Source: CAZAQV01 sp964487255 (GTDB lineage Bacteria > Myxococcota_A > Polyangia > Polyangiales > CAZAQV01). From it: a stretch of DNA of 64,000 bases. This document shows positions 26,271 through 35,717 of the stretch, in pieces. The notes under the pieces were generated by a model, which saw nothing but the letters and a program-made list of their open reading frames with translations, was not told the origin of the DNA and made no database searches. Position numbers and translations under genes: made by a program. Where the stretch lies: contig CAZAQV010000012.1 in NCBI GenBank assembly GCA_964487255.1, positions 1-64,000 on the forward strand. The letters run 5' to 3'. Each line of letters begins with the position of its first letter. Within the stretch, counting starts at the first letter, position 1.

Positions 26271-27005
26271 CTAGTCTTGCTTCGCGAGCTTATAGCCCAC
26301 GCCGTAGACGGTGAGGATATTCTTTGGATCTGCCGGATCTTCTTCTACCCACCTGCGGAGCTTGAGGATGATGTTGTCGATCGTGCGAGCCGACGGATGC
26401 TCGTTCTTCCACACGCTTTGTAGCAGGTTTTCGCGCGAGACGGGGGAGCCTTGGGCGTCATTGAGAGTTACCAGTACCCCCATCTCGTGATGGGATAGGT
26501 GGAAGGTTTCGTCTCCGCGCACGAGCAGATGTTTGTGAGGGTGAACCCTCACGAGCCCGAGGTCGAACGGGCGTGTGACGAGCTGCGGCGTACTGCGCCG
26601 AAGCAGAGCGTGTACGCGCGCGACGAGTTCGGCCACTGAAAATGGCTTGGTGAGGTAGTCATCGGCGCCCACGTCGAAACCGCGAATTTTGTCTGTCTCT
26701 TGGCTGCGAGCGGTCAGCATGATGATGGGTGTACTCACGGAGAACTCGCGAACCTGGCGACACACTTCGTATCCGTTGATATCGGGTAGCATCAAGTCGA
26801 GCACGATAATGTCGGGCTGCAGTGATCGAACCATTTCCACCGCTGCGGTGCCGCGTTTGGTGTGGATGACACGAAAGCCTTCAAACTCCATCGTGTCGCG
26901 AAGACCGAGCGCGAGCGCGGGATCGTCCTCAACCAAGAGGAGTCGGCGTGGTTCGGTGGCTGCGGTGGGCTCGGGGTGGGTCACGGCGTCAGCGTCGCTC
27001 ATCAT
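26271..27005 (-). CDS. OmpR/PhoB-type response regulator
   Basis: A receiver domain (residues ~20-135) carries the acidic pair VEDD, phospho-acceptor Asp70 in IIVLDLMLP, the TAR threonine and KPF lysine. It is followed by a winged-helix DNA-binding domain (~145-240) with RENLLQSVWKNEHP and the wing ILTVYGVGYKL. The ATG overlaps the kinase gene stop (ATGA), so kinase and regulator are made together. Its targets are not evident. Confidence 0.95.
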   Translation of the reverse strand: MMSDADAVTHPEPTAATEPRRLLLVEDDPALALGLRDTMEFEGFRVIHTKRGTAAVEMVRSLQPDIIVLDLMLPDINGYEVCRQVREFSVSTPIIMLTARSQETDKIRGFDVGADDYLTKPFSVAELVARVHALLRRSTPQLVTRPFDLGLVRVHPHKHLLVRGDETFHLSHHEMGVLVTLNDAQGSPVSRENLLQSVWKNEHPSARTIDNIILKLRRWVEEDPADPKNILTVYGVGYKLAKQD

Positions 27006-28534
27006 ATCGGGATGTCGAGCCGCATGCGAGTTCCTTCTCGGAAATCCGGGTCGACCTTAACCGAGCCGTTGTGCGCGCGTGCAACCGACTTCACGACCGC
27101 GAGCCCGATCCCAGAGCCGCGCGCGTGTTCTTTGCCCGCGGAGCGAAAGAAGCGGTCAAAGACTTTGTCATGATCCCACGGGGGAATGCCGGGTCCGCGG
27201 TCTTCGACCTCGACGCGAAACATGCCGTTCTGGCGAGACGTACGGACGGTGATGTCGGATCCCTGACCGTATTTGAGCGCGTTGTCGAGAAGGTTCAGCA
27301 CTGCGAGCATGATCGCTTCTCGGTCGACGTGGTCGGAAAAACAGGGCTCATCCGGTGTCCGCTCCACCTGGACGCCCTCTTCATCGGCGCGGTGGACGAA
27401 GGTGCCGACAGCCTCGTCGACGATTTGGCACAAGTCGTGTCGTGCGAAGGCATAGCGTTGCAGTCCCTGCTCAAGTGCCGAAAAGTCGAGGACGTTTTCG
27501 ACCAACTGCGCAAGGCGGTCCGACTCGCGCGCGATCAGGCGCACATACTCCTCGCGCTTTTCTTCGCTTCGGGCGCGCCCCGACATAAGCATCTCGCTGA
27601 ACATTCGGATCACCGAGACCGGCGTTTTAAGTTCGTGTGAGACGTTGGCGACGAACTGCGACTTGAGGTTTGCAACGCGGCGTTCTTTGCTTGAAACCGC
27701 GATGAGAAACGCGACGCCCGCCATGATGGTGCCGAGTGCAATGATGATGAGCGCCAGGTCAGCAACGCGCTGCGACTGCATGCGCTCTTTGAGACGCGGG
27801 GCTTCACGCGGCGCGGCCTGTAGCCGCCAGCCGTAGAACGTTGTTGGAAAGCGAATGCCCACGACCAGCGAGCCGGCATCGGACAAGCTTTCGCCAAAGA
27901 TGCGTTGACCGCTTCGTTCGTCGAGCACATTGACGATGCGTAGTTCGTCTTCTTCGTCGAGCAGCTGCGGAAACTCTTCGCGAACCAAAAACCCGGCGTC
28001 GTGGTGGAGAACGACCAGGATTCGTTCGCCGCGACGCGTTGCAAACCATTTGTACGAGATCAAGTAGTTGGTGTTGTCAATCGAGAGATGAAGGTGTTTC
28101 AGACGGCCCGTCTCTAAACTCTCGGCGTCCATTTCCGGCAGCATTTCTTTTTGGAACAAGTTCCAAAATGCACGCGTTTCGTCGGGGCCGCCACGCACAG
28201 AAATGCCAAGGCGCGACAGGCGCGAGTCGAGCACGACCGCCGCGCGTACACTTGGCGAGAGGTCCCTCGCCAGTGGCGCCCACGTGTCGGGCAGGGCGCC
28301 GGGGTCTTCGAGGTCGAGTAGTTCGAAGACGCGGTTGTCGGCACGAATGATGTGCAGTTCGATCGATTCGACACGTTGGCGTACCTGTTCGAGGACGGAT
28401 TGCGCAATGGTTTGCTCGCCCAAGCGCTCCAGGCGACTTGCGTTCTGCCAAGACAGATAGCCGAGCACCGCGCCCGACAGGACAATGGCCGCCAACAGGA
28501 CGCCGTAGACGCCGCGCGAACTTAGGGAGAGCAC
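27002..28534 (-). CDS. Membrane sensor histidine kinase
   Basis: There are two membrane segments (~8-28 and ~260-280), flanking a ~230-residue periplasmic sensor with no recognised fold. They are followed by a HisKA domain with the phosphorylated histidine in VSHELKTP (His300) and a HATPase domain with LLDNALKYG, DRGPGIP and GSGIGLAVV. All catalytic boxes look intact, in contrast to the sensor-like gene at 55153. No separate HAMP domain is obvious; a short helix joins the second membrane segment to HisKA. The start is GTG. It heads the five-gene minus-strand unit kinase, regulator, two small membrane proteins, helicase. Confidence 0.93.
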   Translation of the reverse strand: MLSLSSRGVYGVLLAAIVLSGAVLGYLSWQNASRLERLGEQTIAQSVLEQVRQRVESIELHIIRADNRVFELLDLEDPGALPDTWAPLARDLSPSVRAAVVLDSRLSRLGISVRGGPDETRAFWNLFQKEMLPEMDAESLETGRLKHLHLSIDNTNYLISYKWFATRRGERILVVLHHDAGFLVREEFPQLLDEEDELRIVNVLDERSGQRIFGESLSDAGSLVVGIRFPTTFYGWRLQAAPREAPRLKERMQSQRVADLALIIIALGTIMAGVAFLIAVSSKERRVANLKSQFVANVSHELKTPVSVIRMFSEMLMSGRARSEEKREEYVRLIARESDRLAQLVENVLDFSALEQGLQRYAFARHDLCQIVDEAVGTFVHRADEEGVQVERTPDEPCFSDHVDREAIMLAVLNLLDNALKYGQGSDITVRTSRQNGMFRVEVEDRGPGIPPWDHDKVFDRFFRSAGKEHARGSGIGLAVVKSVARAHNGSVKVDPDFREGTRMRLDIPI

Positions 28535-28616
28535 GGCCGTACCCTAGCGAAGGAACGCGCCAACGTCACCGCACATGGCTGGCCTTTTCGATTGCTGGCT
28601 CTAAGGTTGATGGACT

Positions 28617-29768
28617 ATGCGTTGGGTCGTGTTCTTGGCGGTCGTTTTTTCGGTGCTTGCACTGATGACCTGGGTCGCGGGCCAGCGCATCGTCCAGAGT
28701 CTTGCGTTGCCGCCTGGCCAGAGCCGTTGGGTTTGGGTCGCGGTCGTCCTGCTGTCGGCGAGCACCCTCTTTAGCTTTGTCACGCGCGGCAGCGAGGTGG
28801 CCGCCATTCGTTGGGTTGCCTGGCTGGGTTATCCGTGGCTCGGTTTTTTGTTCTTGTTCTTCATCGCGGGTATCGCTCAGCTCTTGCCGCAAGCCGCGCT
28901 CTGGGGGGCCGCAAAAGTTGGCATGCTCGGCGACATCGAACCGGCCCGTCGCGACTTTCTGTCGCGGGCTGTAGCCATGGGCTTTACCGGCGTCGCCACC
29001 TTGGCCGGTGCTTGGGGGATGTGGTCCGTTCGGCCGCCCGTTCTTGTCACCCGCCACACAGCCCGGACCAAGAAAGCGTGGCAAAGTGACCGTCCGTTTC
29101 GCATCGTCCAGCTCACCGATATTCACGTTGGTAAGACGGTTCGCGCGGGCTTCATCGACGGGATCGTGCGGCAGGTCAATGCGCTCGATGCGGACATTGT
29201 CGTGATTACCGGAGACTTGGTCGACGGTTCTGTGTCGGCCCTGGGGCCGATTGTGGCGCGCCTTTCGAACTTGCGCTCGCGCTTCGGCTCGTACTTTGTC
29301 ACCGGAAACCACGAGTACTACTCGGGTGCACGCGAGTGGGTCGCGTTCTTGCGCGAGCAAGGCATCACGGTGCTCGAAAACGAAGGGCGTATCGTCGGCG
29401 AAGGGTCGCACCGAGTTTCGCTCGCAGGCGTCAACGACCTGCATGCGCACGGCAGTGGGACGCCTGACCCGAAGCTGGCTTGCGCAGATTGCGATTCGAG
29501 TTTGCCGCTCGTGATGCTCGCGCATCAGCCTAAACAGTTTTTTGATGCGTTGCCCTTCGGTATCGACCTGATGCTGTCCGGCCACACGCACGGTGGGCAG
29601 ATTTTCCCCTTCAACTACCTGGTCAAGCTCCAGCAGCCATTTACGGCCGGTCTGCATGAGCACGACGGCGCCCAAATCTATGTTAGCCGCGGTACGGGCT
29701 ACTGGGGGCCACCGATGCGCCTCGGCGCACCTGCTGAAATCGCCGTCATCGAAGTCGACGGCGTGTAG
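28617..29768 (+). CDS. Membrane-anchored metallophosphoesterase
   Basis: The N-terminal ~115 residues contain three to four membrane segments, then a twin-arginine-like stretch (ARRDFLSRAVAMG) before another hydrophobic segment. The rest is a calcineurin-like phosphoesterase: QLTDIHVG, ITGDLVDG, TGNHEYYSG, LAHQP and SGHTHGGQIFP, all metal-ligand motifs in order. The family includes UDP-2,3-diacylglucosamine and cyclic-nucleotide hydrolases, but the topology is most like YkuE/YaeI-type membrane phosphoesterases. It ends 25 nt before the structured repeat element A1 and converges with gpsA. Confidence 0.92.
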   Translation: MRWVVFLAVVFSVLALMTWVAGQRIVQSLALPPGQSRWVWVAVVLLSASTLFSFVTRGSEVAAIRWVAWLGYPWLGFLFLFFIAGIAQLLPQAALWGAAKVGMLGDIEPARRDFLSRAVAMGFTGVATLAGAWGMWSVRPPVLVTRHTARTKKAWQSDRPFRIVQLTDIHVGKTVRAGFIDGIVRQVNALDADIVVITGDLVDGSVSALGPIVARLSNLRSRFGSYFVTGNHEYYSGAREWVAFLREQGITVLENEGRIVGEGSHRVSLAGVNDLHAHGSGTPDPKLACADCDSSLPLVMLAHQPKQFFDALPFGIDLMLSGHTHGGQIFPFNYLVKLQQPFTAGLHEHDGAQIYVSRGTGYWGPPMRLGAPAEIAVIEVDGV

Positions 29769-29771
29769 CCC

Positions 29772-29805
29772 GACTAGATCGGTTTCGTCGGACTAGATCG
29801 GTTTC
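29772..29805 (+). repeat. 15-nt direct repeat at the left edge of element A1
   Basis: GACTAGATCGGTTTC occurs twice with a 19-nt period (29772-29786 and 29791-29805). The second copy is the left end of element A1. The first looks like a duplicated terminus, as might be left by a second insertion, slippage or partial excision. Confidence 0.7.
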
Positions 29806-29919
29806 AGGTTGAACTGAGGTTGAGTGCCCCCGCACAGAGGGAGCGAAGACGTACGAAAGAGCCCGTCGAGCGAACGCGGAGGAGGTAAGCCAAGATCAGT
29901 TTAAGATGGAACCGAGCTA
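29794..29919 (+). ncRNA. Structured repeat element, copy A1 (candidate ncRNA)
   Basis: One of three related ~126-nt elements (others at 45976-46103 and 63875-64000), all in the same orientation. The terminal stem P1 pairs 29794-29805 with 29908-29919 (12 positions, one mismatch). Inner stem P2 pairs GAACTGA (29811-29817) with TCAGTTT (29896-29902). Between P1 and P2 the internal loop AGGTT/AAGAT is identical in all copies. Conserved inner segments are GGAGCGAAGACGTACGAAAG (shared with A3) and GTAAGCC just before the P2 3' strand. The right end supplies the stop codon of gpsA on the opposite strand. Unknown to me as a named RNA family. Confidence 0.7.
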
Positions 29920-30924
29920 GCTGCGTTCGGGTTTGAGGGGACGGGTCATCAGGTCTTGGACGGCCTGGCGTGGGTCTTTGTCTTCGTAGAGGATGCAGTA
30001 GATCTCTTTGACGATCGGCATGTCGAGGCCTTCGCGTTCGGCGAGGCGGTGCGCGCTTTTGGCGGTGCGAACGCCTTCGGCGACCATGTTCATGCTGTCC
30101 AGAATCTCTTGGAGAGTCTCGCCTTTGCCGATGCGCAAACCGACCTGGCGGTTACGCGAGAGGTCGCCTGTGCAAGTCAGCACGAGGTCGCCCATGCCGC
30201 CCAGGCCCGACATGGTCAGAGGGTCTGCGCCAAGTTTTGCCCCCAGGCGCGACATCTCGAACAGGCCGCGCGTGATGAGGGCCGCGCGCGTGTTGTGCCC
30301 GAAGCCAAGGCCATCGGAGATGCCCGACGCGATCGCGATCACGTTTTTTAGAGCGCCCCCAAGTTCGACACCGACCACATCCGTGGTCCGGTAGGGACGA
30401 AACGCATCGGTGCTCAGAAGCTCTTGAAAGTCGTGGGCGACCTTCTCGTTGCGCCCAGCGATGCAAACGACCGTGGGGTGTTCGGCCGCCACCTCGCGCG
30501 CGAAGCTCGGTCCGCCGAGGTAGCAAAGGTCGTCGTGACGTTCCTTGGGCAGCATCTCTTCGAAGATGCTCGAGATAAGCTTGAGACTGTCGTTTTCAAT
30601 GCCCTTGATCGCACCGAGAACCGGGCAACCCGGAGGAAGCACGGGCGCGAGGCGCGTTAGAACCGGACGGATGCCGTGCGAAGGCACGACGACCAGCACA
30701 GCGCTGGCGCCTGTGACCGCCGACTCCAGATCGGAAGTGGCCGTGAGTGAGTCGGGTAACGTAAACCCCGCGAGATAGTCTTTGTTCTCACGGTCGGCTT
30801 GGATTTTTTTGGCGAGCTCATCACGACGCGCCCACAGATGAACCTCGTGTCCTTTGTCTGCAATGAGCTTCGCCAGGGCCGTGCCCCACGAGCCCGCGCC
30901 CAATACCGCTACTTTACTTTTCAT
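29917..30924 (-). CDS. gpsA: NAD(P)-dependent glycerol-3-phosphate dehydrogenase
   Basis: This enzyme makes sn-glycerol 3-phosphate for phospholipid synthesis. From ATG 30924 it has 335 residues: dinucleotide-binding GAGSWGTALA, the GGPSFAREVA motif, the catalytic lysine region ELGGALKNVIAIASG, the GLGFGHNTRAALITRG block and SGLGGMGDLVLTCTG. A longer in-frame start upstream lacks support. The TAG stop lies in the terminal stem of repeat element A1, so the element may have defined the present end of the gene. Confidence 0.96.
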   Translation of the reverse strand: MKSKVAVLGAGSWGTALAKLIADKGHEVHLWARRDELAKKIQADRENKDYLAGFTLPDSLTATSDLESAVTGASAVLVVVPSHGIRPVLTRLAPVLPPGCPVLGAIKGIENDSLKLISSIFEEMLPKERHDDLCYLGGPSFAREVAAEHPTVVCIAGRNEKVAHDFQELLSTDAFRPYRTTDVVGVELGGALKNVIAIASGISDGLGFGHNTRAALITRGLFEMSRLGAKLGADPLTMSGLGGMGDLVLTCTGDLSRNRQVGLRIGKGETLQEILDSMNMVAEGVRTAKSAHRLAEREGLDMPIVKEIYCILYEDKDPRQAVQDLMTRPLKPERS

Positions 30925-31032
30925 CGTGGTCCTTACAATAGCGAAGCCCGAAACGGTTTGTGGTATGTCCACAAACCCGTTTGAAGCGGAGCTTGGTCGG
31001 GGGAGCTGGGGTGAATCGCTCGTGAGAGCGAG

Positions 31033-31053
31033 AGGGGGTGGGTGCCACCCCCT
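31033..31053 (-). terminator. Hairpin directly after lon
   Basis: A perfect 9-bp stem (AGGGGGTGG / CCACCCCCT, loop GTG on the plus strand) begins two bases after the lon stop. No T-run follows on the minus strand, so it may protect the mRNA 3' end or act as a Rho-assisted stop. The rest of the 131-nt gap to gpsA is featureless apart from the lon end. Confidence 0.55.
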
Positions 31054-31055
31054 TA

Positions 31056-33494
31056 CTAACGAGCCGCGGGTGCGGATTCGGGTTCGGCCTTGCTATCGTC
31101 TTCGGCTGCGGGTGGGTCGGTCGAAAGATCGAGCTCGAACTTTTCGGGATCTTCGAGCGCGTGCGCAAGTACCTGATCGATCTTTTTCACGGGGAAGAAG
31201 TCGAGGGTATCGCGGATCTCTTGTGGCACCTCTTCGAGGTCGGCCATGCAACGCTCCGGCAAGATGACGCGCGTGATGCCCGCGCGGTGGGCAGCGATCA
31301 CCTTTTCTTTGACGCCGCCAACCGGAAGCACGCGACCGCGAAGTGTGATTTCGCCGGTCATCGCCACATCGTGACGTACGCGAACACCGGTGAGCATCGA
31401 AACGACCGCCGTCATCATCGTCACACCGGCGCTGGGGCCGTCTTTGGGCATGGCGCCCGCAGGGATGTGAATGTGAATGTCGTTCTTTTCGAGGAAGTCT
31501 TTTTCGATGTGGAACTGCTCGGCATGGGTGCGCACATAGCTAAGAGCCGCCTGCGCCGACTCTTTCATGACGTCGCCGAGTTGGCCCGTGAGCTGAAGCT
31601 TGCCCTTGCCGTGCATCTTGGTGCACTCGATGAATAGGATTTCGCCGCCCACGCTGGTCCACGCAAGGCCGGTGGCAACGCCAGGCTCCGACGTGCGCTC
31701 TGCGACCTCGGAGGAGAAGCGCTCGGGTCCGAGGTAAGTCGGAATGTCTTCGCGTTTCGCCACGGTGAACGGACCGTCGTTGCCTTCGGCGACCTTGACG
31801 GCCACGCCGCGAATCACGCTCGCGATTTGGCGCTCGAGGTTACGAACACCCGCCTCGCGCGTGTAGTAGTTGATGATAGCTTCGAGCGCCTCGTCTTCGA
31901 TGGTCAGCTGCTCGGGCTTGAGACCGTGCTCTTCGAGCTGCTTGGGCACCAAGTGCTTGCGCGCGATGGTGAGTTTTTCGTTTCGCGTGTAGCTCGGGAT
32001 CTCGATGATTTCCATACGGTCGCGCAGCGGCGCCGGGATGGTGTCGCCGACGTTTGCCGTCGCGATGAACATGACCTTGGAGAGGTCGTAGGGAATCTCA
32101 AGATAGTGGTCGGCGAAGGTGTCGTTTTGCTCAGGGTCGAGCACTTCGAGTAGCGCCGCCGAAGGGTCGCCACGGAAGTCGCGGCCAACCTTGTCGATCT
32201 CGTCGAGCATGAACACAGGGTTGATGGTGCTCGCCTTTTTGACGCCCTGAATGATTTGACCCGGGAGTGCGCCGACGTATGTGCGACGGTGACCGCGGAT
32301 GGCGGCTTCATCGTGTACGCCACCGAGGGAAATGCGGTGAAACTTGCGGCCCAAGGCGCGCGCGACCGAACGACCGAGCGACGTCTTACCGACGCCGGGT
32401 GGTCCGAGCAGGCACAGGATGGGTCCCTTTTTGTCCTTCTTAAGTTTGCGAACCGCGAGGTATTCGACGATGCGCTTTTTGACCTTGTCGAGGCCAGCGT
32501 GGTCTTCGTCGAGCACTTTGCGGACCTGCTCGATGTCGAGATTGTCCGTCGTTTCCTTGTGCCAGGGGATGTCGAGAATCCAGTCGATGTAGGTACGAAC
32601 GACCGTGTACTCGGCTGAACCGACCTGCATGGTACGAAGGCGCTTGAGCTGCTTGCGCGCTGTTTTTTCAGCCTCGTTCGGAAGGTTGGCCTTGGTGATG
32701 CGCTCTTCGACGGTGTCCAAGTCGCCTTGATCCGCGTCCTCTTCACCGAGCTCTTCTTTAATGGCCTTGAGCTGTTGACGCAGCACGTACTCGCGTTGGT
32801 TTTTGCCCATCTCCTCTTTGATCTGCGAGTTGATGCGTTCGCGCATCTTGAGGATTTCGAGCTGGCGCGTGAGCAAGCGAAGCACCTTGCGGATGCGGTC
32901 CTTGGGTTCGGTGGTTTCGAGCAGCTGCGCCTTTTCTTCCACGGGCGCGTCGAGGTTTGCTGCCACGAGGTCTGCGAGCTGGCCCGGTTCGGCGATCGAG
33001 TCGAGCAGCGAGCCGGTTTCGCGAGGCAACTCAGGCATGAGTTGGATGACTTGCTTGGCGATGTCGCGCAGGCTCATCGCGAGCGCTTCGGCCTCGACGT
33101 CGTCCGCCATGGGCTCGTCGAGTCGCGAAATGCGCGCCTTGAGGTAGGGGTCGCTCTGCTCGACGCTCTCGAGGCGGATGCGCGTGAGGCCCTGCAAGAT
33201 GAGCGAATAGTTCCCCGAGGAGTGCTTGAGCGCTTTGAGGACGCGCGCCGCGACGCCGACAGGATAGAGGTCGGCTTGCGCAGGATTGTCGGTTGAGGGA
33301 TCGCGTTGCGCGAAGATCGCGATCACAGGCTGATCAAAACTTTCGATATCTTCGACCAGTGCGACCGATTTTTCGCGCCCCACGTCGAAGGGTGCCACCG
33401 CACCAGGAAAGAGCACCGCGTTTCGGATGGGCAGAATAGCCAAATGGTCGCCAAACTGCGGCGTACTCTCGTCCACTGTGATTTCGTCAGCCAT
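31056..33494 (-). CDS. lon: ATP-dependent protease Lon (LonA)
   Basis: A complete 812-residue LonA. The N-terminal substrate-binding domain begins LAILPIRNAVLFPG. The AAA+ module has Walker A GPPGVGKT (364-371), Walker B VFMLDEIDK, and the C-terminal protease domain holds the Ser-Lys dyad Ser688 (PKDGPSAG) and Lys731 (GGVKEK). It degrades misfolded and regulatory proteins in the cytoplasm. It is monocistronic, with a strong hairpin after the stop. In Myxococcus, Lon paralogues (LonV, LonD) affect viability and development; I cannot say which type this is from the window alone. Confidence 0.97.
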   Translation of the reverse strand: MADEITVDESTPQFGDHLAILPIRNAVLFPGAVAPFDVGREKSVALVEDIESFDQPVIAIFAQRDPSTDNPAQADLYPVGVAARVLKALKHSSGNYSLILQGLTRIRLESVEQSDPYLKARISRLDEPMADDVEAEALAMSLRDIAKQVIQLMPELPRETGSLLDSIAEPGQLADLVAANLDAPVEEKAQLLETTEPKDRIRKVLRLLTRQLEILKMRERINSQIKEEMGKNQREYVLRQQLKAIKEELGEEDADQGDLDTVEERITKANLPNEAEKTARKQLKRLRTMQVGSAEYTVVRTYIDWILDIPWHKETTDNLDIEQVRKVLDEDHAGLDKVKKRIVEYLAVRKLKKDKKGPILCLLGPPGVGKTSLGRSVARALGRKFHRISLGGVHDEAAIRGHRRTYVGALPGQIIQGVKKASTINPVFMLDEIDKVGRDFRGDPSAALLEVLDPEQNDTFADHYLEIPYDLSKVMFIATANVGDTIPAPLRDRMEIIEIPSYTRNEKLTIARKHLVPKQLEEHGLKPEQLTIEDEALEAIINYYTREAGVRNLERQIASVIRGVAVKVAEGNDGPFTVAKREDIPTYLGPERFSSEVAERTSEPGVATGLAWTSVGGEILFIECTKMHGKGKLQLTGQLGDVMKESAQAALSYVRTHAEQFHIEKDFLEKNDIHIHIPAGAMPKDGPSAGVTMMTAVVSMLTGVRVRHDVAMTGEITLRGRVLPVGGVKEKVIAAHRAGITRVILPERCMADLEEVPQEIRDTLDFFPVKKIDQVLAHALEDPEKFELDLSTDPPAAEDDSKAEPESAPAAR

Positions 33495-33609
33495 AACGGG
33501 ACAATAAACATCGCCCCCAGCCGTGTCTACCGTTGCAGCGCCCTGGGCCTACTATTTCAGTCCCAGGGGTTCCGAGGCCCGATTTGCGCCCTACAAACTG
33601 GGGGCCAGG

Positions 33610-35658
33610 CTAGCGTTTTCCGTGCGGCCCTGGGATGGGCTTGTCGCGACTCGACTGCAGGTCGAGGTTGGCGAAGTCGTCGATGCGGTTTTCGTAGTCG
33701 AGGCAGATCTCCGTCGCCAAGGCCATGTGGACCAAGAAAATGCCCGCGAGCATGGCCTGGCAAAGCGGGCGCAGGTACGGGCCCGGGCGCAGCCAGTTCC
33801 AAAATGCGGGTAGCAAGATGAGGGCGGTGACCGCGGAGACCATAAGTCGGATGGACGGCCAGCGACCGGGATCTTCGAGGCTCGCGTCAGGTAAAAAGAA
33901 CGTGGCCGAGTAAAACAGCACCAAGAACGTGAACAAGCTGGTCCACAGCGGGTGCGCTTCGCGCAGGCCCCGGCCCAGTGCGTAGCCGACACCGAGGCTC
34001 AGGAAGGGGTAGAGCGGGAGCGCGTACCAACCGTAGTGCCAACTCCCGCTCGGGATGGCGATCACCACGAGGTAGGCGATGACGGGCACGAAAAGCGCGA
34101 GCTGGGTTTTGCGTTGCGCCGAGGTGCCAAGCGAGGCGAGGGCGAGCCAGCTAAAGATCTGCCAGCCCGCACCCACGTAGTCGTGGTTGATCTTCGGTTC
34201 GATGAAAAAACCGATAAAGACATTCCAGTGGGGTTTGCGAATGGTGGCTTGGACGTGCTGCACGCGCCAGAAGAGGTCCCAGTCGATCGCCACTGCGTAG
34301 AGCAAGATCGAGCTGGCAAACCCGGCACTGACGGCCAGCGCGATCATGGCACGTTTGGGTCCGTCGTAGGCGAGCGCAAACGCCATCACGACGCTGGCAA
34401 GCGCGACCGCGGGCAACTTAACCATGATGGCGAGCCCCGCGATTGCCGCGGAGATCCAGATCTCACGCGCGCGACGCGTGCGTGCATAGCGCAGTGCAAA
34501 CAGCACGACCAGAAGCAGCATCGGTGTTACCAAGGCTTCTTCTTTAACGACGCGCTGCTGCAACACCATGTGCGGCGTCGTGGCAAACCATGCGCCCGCT
34601 ATCAAAGTGCCCGTGCGCCCCAGAGATAGCTCGCGCGCGAGTAAGAACAGCAGACAAAGACTGAGCAGCGACAGAGCGATGGGCACGAGGCGCACGTGGG
34701 AGAGCCGCGCATGAAGCCAGTGTTGGGCGCCGCCGAGCTTGGCTGCCAGGCCGGCCAACACATGAAGACCCGGCGGATGCTCGACGTAAGGGGATACGAC
34801 GTAGAAGGGACGCTTGCGAAAGTACGGGGTCTTGTCCATCTCGACGCCGCGGCCATAGCGGCGTGGCCACAGCGTCCAACCGCGCGTGCGACCTTCGCTG
34901 AGCAGCGACCAGCCGTTCCATGTGGCGAAGAGCTCGTCGTCGTTGTCTTTGAAGTCGGGCGCGATGTCGTAGCCGACCAAGCGACACACCGCAGCGAGGG
35001 CGAACAGGCCGACTAGGGCGGTGCGAAACAGCAGGGCTGGGGCTGCGAGGCGACGCGACCACCACACGATGAGCACGCAGATGCCGAAAACGACGCCCCA
35101 CAATGCAAGCCTCGTGCTCCAAGCCGGGGGCGCATCGAGCCAGGCGCGTGGGACCTCGCGCCGGTGGATGCCGTGGTGCCAGATGAGTTTGAGCGACACG
35201 GGGTTTGGGCGGTCCCAATGGGTGGCCTTCTGGGGGTATGACTCGGCGGTCCACTGGATCTTGAGCCGGTGCGCGCCTTGCGCGAGGCGTGAGCTCCCAT
35301 CGTAGGACGCACCGTCGACCCACGTCTGGGCCTGGTTGGGGGTGTCGACCTCAAGCCGACCTGGGGCGGGCAGCTCGATCTTTGTTCGCAGTTCGACATC
35401 GAGATCCGGGAACTGCTTGGGTACCCCGGCCTGATCAAAATCCCACTTGCCCACGATGCGGCCCAGCGGGCGGCGGTAGTTCTCGAACTTGGAAACGGAC
35501 TCACGTGAGCGCGCGAAGCGGCGACGGGTGCCGTCTTCAGTATCAAACCAACTGGCGGAAAAACCGTGGCCAAGGTGCCAATCGATGGCCCAGCCAAAGA
35601 GGGTTGCAAGCAACATCAGGGTGATCGTGACTCCCCGCGCTCGATGGGTGTGCGGCAC
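33610..35658 (-). CDS. GT-C fold glycosyltransferase-like membrane protein
   Basis: About 682 residues with one N-terminal membrane helix and a periplasmic beta-rich region resembling PA14-type carbohydrate domains (VDGASYDGSSRLAQGAHRLKIQW). About ten membrane helices of the dolichyl/undecaprenyl-phosphate-sugar transferase (PMT/ArnT) type follow. The first large loop has DNDDELFATWNG in place of the usual acidic glycosyltransferase-C loop, and the helix with HPPGLHVLAGL fits that family. The GTG at 35658 is chosen for its AGAGGA site; a TTG start 18 codons upstream (35712) would reach toward the inverted repeat. It probably transfers a lipid-linked sugar made by the neighbouring GT2 enzyme. 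Confidence 0.8.
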   Translation of the reverse strand: MPHTHRARGVTITLMLLATLFGWAIDWHLGHGFSASWFDTEDGTRRRFARSRESVSKFENYRRPLGRIVGKWDFDQAGVPKQFPDLDVELRTKIELPAPGRLEVDTPNQAQTWVDGASYDGSSRLAQGAHRLKIQWTAESYPQKATHWDRPNPVSLKLIWHHGIHRREVPRAWLDAPPAWSTRLALWGVVFGICVLIVWWSRRLAAPALLFRTALVGLFALAAVCRLVGYDIAPDFKDNDDELFATWNGWSLLSEGRTRGWTLWPRRYGRGVEMDKTPYFRKRPFYVVSPYVEHPPGLHVLAGLAAKLGGAQHWLHARLSHVRLVPIALSLLSLCLLFLLARELSLGRTGTLIAGAWFATTPHMVLQQRVVKEEALVTPMLLLVVLFALRYARTRRAREIWISAAIAGLAIMVKLPAVALASVVMAFALAYDGPKRAMIALAVSAGFASSILLYAVAIDWDLFWRVQHVQATIRKPHWNVFIGFFIEPKINHDYVGAGWQIFSWLALASLGTSAQRKTQLALFVPVIAYLVVIAIPSGSWHYGWYALPLYPFLSLGVGYALGRGLREAHPLWTSLFTFLVLFYSATFFLPDASLEDPGRWPSIRLMVSAVTALILLPAFWNWLRPGPYLRPLCQAMLAGIFLVHMALATEICLDYENRIDDFANLDLQSSRDKPIPGPHGKR

Positions 35659-35717
35659 GCTATCCTCTGTACCTACAAATTCGGGCTTTCGAAAGATTCC
35701 GTCGTTTGACAAGCTTC

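Noticed and set aside
29794..29919. Element A as a retron msr-msd or integron attC
   Set aside because: The paired ends recall retron a1/a2, but no reverse transcriptase lies near any copy. The ends do not match attC R/L boxes. Kept as an unassigned structured element.
31033..31053. Strong rho-independent terminator for lon
   Set aside because: The stem is excellent but no T-run follows on the minus strand, so it is listed only as a hairpin with modest confidence.
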